Below, one piece after another: positions 45,180 through 47,499 of a stretch of DNA of 47,499 nt (positions are counted from its first letter, which is position 1; each line of letters opens with the position of its first letter). The notes below the pieces were generated by a model. The model did no database searches, was not told the origin of the DNA, and saw only the letters and a list, made by a program, of their open reading frames with translations. Position numbers and translations under genes: made by a program. Source of the DNA: Hofstenia miamia (lineage: Eukaryota > Xenacoelomorpha > Acoela); assembly GCA_004352715.1 (NCBI GenBank), contig SCFE01000047.1:137039-184537 (forward strand), written 5' to 3'.

Positions 45180-45188
45180 TTAGAAAAT
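45117..45188. repeat. 72-bp palindrome with a (TA)n core
   Basis: ATTTTCTAAGTATA at the left is the exact reverse complement of TATACTTAGAAAAT at the right, with about 45 bp of TA repeat between. The whole block could form one long hairpin or cruciform. Confidence 0.85.
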
Positions 45189-45492
45189 AGCAGCAGGTGC
45201 CTCAGAAAAGTTCGTAAGTTTGTAGTTCTGCAGATCAAGTGAGTAGTATCATCTGTCACATTTAAATTCAATTTTTTCTTTTCAGAACCATACAAATATC
45301 CATATCTTTCGTAATGCTTGATTTTTCACCAATTCATTGTTGGGGAACCTACCCCTTTAATATTCAATAAATTGTTGATTTAGAAATTTTGATTTTTTTC
45401 AATTATACAGTATGGATAAATTTTCAGTAAGTCAATGTCTCTGCATATTTAGGATTGGCAACGAAGAATGTTTTCAGGTGTATAACATTTGA

Positions 45493-45650
45493 GTTCTTGA
45501 CTGGCCATCAAAATTTCCAGAGTTCAGTCCCAAGCAAAATCTATCATTTGTAAAGAAGTAACAAAAATATGACTAGCTTGATACATGCATTTGAAAACTG
45601 TTGGCAACCTTTCGTCATACAAAGATCAAATTTTACCCGAGTAAATGGCA
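45493..45650 (+). pseudogene. Tc1/mariner transposase C-terminal relic
   Basis: In the plus strand VLDWPSKFPEFSPKQNLSFV matches the transposase stretch normally reading WPxxSPDLNPIENLW, now heavily substituted. After a stop, in another frame, SLIHAFENCWQ matches the following helix. The preceding catalytic region is not recognisable and no terminal repeats were found. Confidence 0.6.
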
Positions 45651-45901
45651 GCAAAACTTCTTCCTCAAATTGTTTTAAAGTTGTAAAAATGAATCTTTTC
45701 CATGTGTTCCTATTCCGAATCACTTCTCAAATGCTATTTACTCAGTACTCTGTATTTTTCAGCTGGTTGAAAAAAGATTTACTTTACTATGACATAACAA
45801 ATATAACTTGCTATCTATTCCAACAATTAAATTTATCCTAATATATAAAATTGGGAGTACATTGAAATGATTAAGCTGTTACTAATTTGTGTTGTCGCGT
45901 A

Positions 45902-46923
45902 GTATATATATATATATATATACNNNNNNNNNNNNNNNNNNNNNNNNNNNNNNNNNNNNNNNNNNNNNNNNNNNNNNNNNNNNNNNNNNNNNNNNNNNNN
46001 NNNNNNNNNNNNNNNNNNNNNNNNNNNNNNNNNNNNNNNNNNNNNNNNNNNNNNNNNNNNNNNNNNNNNNNNNNNNNNNNNNNNNNNNNNNNNNNNNNNN
46101 NNNNNNNNNNNNNNNNNNNNNNNNNNNNNNNNNNNNNNNNNNNNNNNNNNNNNNNNNNNNNNNNNNNNNNNNNNNNNNNNNNNNNNNNNNNNNNNNNNNN
46201 NNNNNNNNNNNNNNNNNNNNNNNNNNNNNNNNNNNNNNNNNNNNNNNNNNNNNNNNNNNNNNNNNNNNNNNNNNNNNNNNNNNNNNNNNNNNNNNNNNNN
46301 NNNNNNNNNNNNNNNNNNNNNNNNNNNNNNNNNNNNNNNNNNNNNNNNNNNNNNNNNNNNNNNNNNNNNNNNNNNNNNNNNNNNNNNNNNNNNNNNNNNN
46401 NNNNNNNNNNNNNNNNNNNNNNNNNNNNNNNNNNNNNNNNNNNNNNNNNNNNNNNNNNNNNNNNNNNNNNNNNNNNNNNNNNNNNNNNNNNNNNNNNNNN
46501 NNNNNNNNNNNNNNNNNNNNNNNNNNNNNNNNNNNNNNNNNNNNNNNNNNNNNNNNNNNNNNNNNNNNNNNNNNNNNNNNNNNNNNNNNNNNNNNNNNNN
46601 NNNNNNNNNNNNNNNNNNNNNNNNNNNNNNNNNNNNNNNNNNNNNNNNNNNNNNNNNNNNNNNNNNNNNNNNNNNNNNNNNNNNNNNNNNNNNNNNNNNN
46701 NNNNNNNNNNNNNNNNNNNNNNNNNNNNNNNNNNNNNNNNNNNNNNNNNNNNNNNNNNNNNNNNNNNNNNNNNNNNNNNNNNNNNNNNNNNNNNNNNNNN
46801 NNNNNNNNNNNNNNNNNNNNNNNNNNNNNNNNNNNNNNNNNNNNNNNNNNNNNNNNNNNNNNNNNNNNNNNNNNNNNNNNNNNNNNNNNNNNNNNNNNNN
46901 NNNNNNNNNNNNNNNNNNNNNNN
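45902..46923. other. (TA)n run followed by a 1,000-N gap
   Basis: About 20 bp of TA repeat, then N from 45924 to 46923. Long frames across it are artefacts. Confidence 0.95.
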
Positions 46924-47359
46924 ATATGGCGTTATTGTGCCCTCGATGTAGACTCGTTCCTTGTTATTCTGTTGTAACAATATCACTTTTGACTTTTTGT
47001 AATCTTCTCTGTTGACTATGGCTTTCACTTTCTTTTCAGTGTTCACATACGATTTGTACTCATGTAAGAATGTTTTCGCGACCTTGACGTCCTTCGGGAA
47101 TTCTCCAATGTGGTAGGACCATGGGTATTGTGATAGTCTCTGGTGGTGTGCAGATGAAGAGTTTCATTTCAATCTCTTGTTCTATGTGCTGGTACGTGCC
47201 TTCTGTGGTCAACGCTGTTGCTAACCCTATGGTGGCAGGGTAATTCATTTTCACTTTGGGAATCGTGTCCCAGAATGCCTGAGTTAGTCCCTTTCAACTC
47301 AGCTTTAACCGCAGTTCTTCTGTTCTTTCTACTCTTGAAGTAATGCACTCGACGTCTAT
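46924..47359 (-). pseudogene. SGNH-like / Gag-like element ORF, copy 3 (partial)
   Basis: On the minus strand the frame at 47060-47254 gives MNYPATIGLATALTTEG and LFICTPPETITIP. After a frameshift comes YVNTEKKVKAIVNREDYKK and NNKERVYIEGTITPY, cut by the gap. All of these have counterparts in the plus-strand copy at 17.56-17.90 kb. Upstream, 47259-47359 matches the helical N-terminal section (IDVECITSRVER here, VDVEYINSKLEI there). Coding similarity stops at 47360, where a TGTAGCAT-type repeat begins. This copy is less decayed than the others. Confidence 0.55.
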
Positions 47360-47499
47360 TGTAGCATCATCCAAAAGCAACTAAGCTGCAAGCGAAGAAC
47401 AACGTCGAATGATTAATAATAATTAGAATTGATTGTAAAATTTAGTTAATGATCTTAGTTATTTTTGTAAGATGCAACTAAGCTTTAATATTGTTCAAA
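47360..47499. mobile_element. Diverged TGTAGCAT terminal repeat, running off the window
   Basis: It starts TGTAGCATCATCC and matches the left end of the 18520 element over about 140 bp, including TGTAA.ATGCAACTAAG near 47468-47482. It is in plus orientation although the neighbouring ORF is on the minus strand, so relative to that ORF it is inverted compared with the 17106 copy. Confidence 0.6.

Noticed and set aside
45871-47046. Three 350-390-codon ORFs across 45.9-47.0 kb
   Set aside because: They are open only because of the 1,000-N gap. The real coding evidence is limited to the minus-strand piece right of the gap.

Overview
This is about 47.5 kb of AT-rich draft sequence from an invertebrate animal. 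The metazoan assignment rests on two intact RING/B-box/coiled-coil (TRIM-type) genes, an APE-type LINE whose second ORF opens with a GDI..N-type motif, Tc1/mariner copies, a Penelope-like GIY-YIG relic and many (TA)n microsatellites. No bacterial or organellar gene is visible. I cannot name the species. The assembly has two 1,000-N gaps, a 351-N gap, a 21-N gap, a 2-N join and several single-N joins. At least three joins are flanked by the same sequence on both sides, so they are unmerged contig ends, not biology.

Layout. 1-2.4 kb: two copies of a repeat unit with an internal inverted-repeat element. 2.5-3.7 kb: a DNA transposon with ~185-bp inverted ends and broken ORFs. 5.7-9.4 kb: TRIM gene copy 1, with a separate inverted-repeat transposon in its 3' flank. 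11.5-17.1 kb, minus strand: a decayed element with a Gypsy-type integrase (zinc finger, core, GPY/F module), a tandemly duplicated unknown module and an SGNH-hydrolase-like region. 17.1-20.2 kb: a plus-strand relative of that SGNH-like ORF, bracketed by copies of a repeat starting TGTAGCAT. 21.5-25.1 kb, minus: a LINE with an esterase-like ORF1 and an endonuclease/reverse-transcriptase ORF2. 25.14-26.08 kb, minus: a truncated Tc1 element. 26.1-27.8 kb: TRIM gene copy 2. 27.8-45.9 kb: mostly non-coding DNA with a hAT-like MITE, a small ORF with tentative histone H2B-like spacing, an 11-bp minisatellite, mariner and Penelope relics, and further Tc1 fragments. 46.9-47.5 kb, minus: a third copy of the SGNH-like ORF, running off the window.

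The only convincingly intact host genes are the TRIM pair. They are same-strand duplicates about 20 kb apart, sharing promoter and 3' flank, with transposons filling the space between them. A 43-bp TRIM-like scrap between the LINE and the Tc1 element hints at a third, destroyed copy. The best candidate for something undescribed is the integrase plus SGNH-like element family and its TGTAGCAT terminal repeats. It shows no reverse transcriptase here, and its end structure fits either an integrase-type (Ginger-like) DNA transposon or a very short-LTR element.
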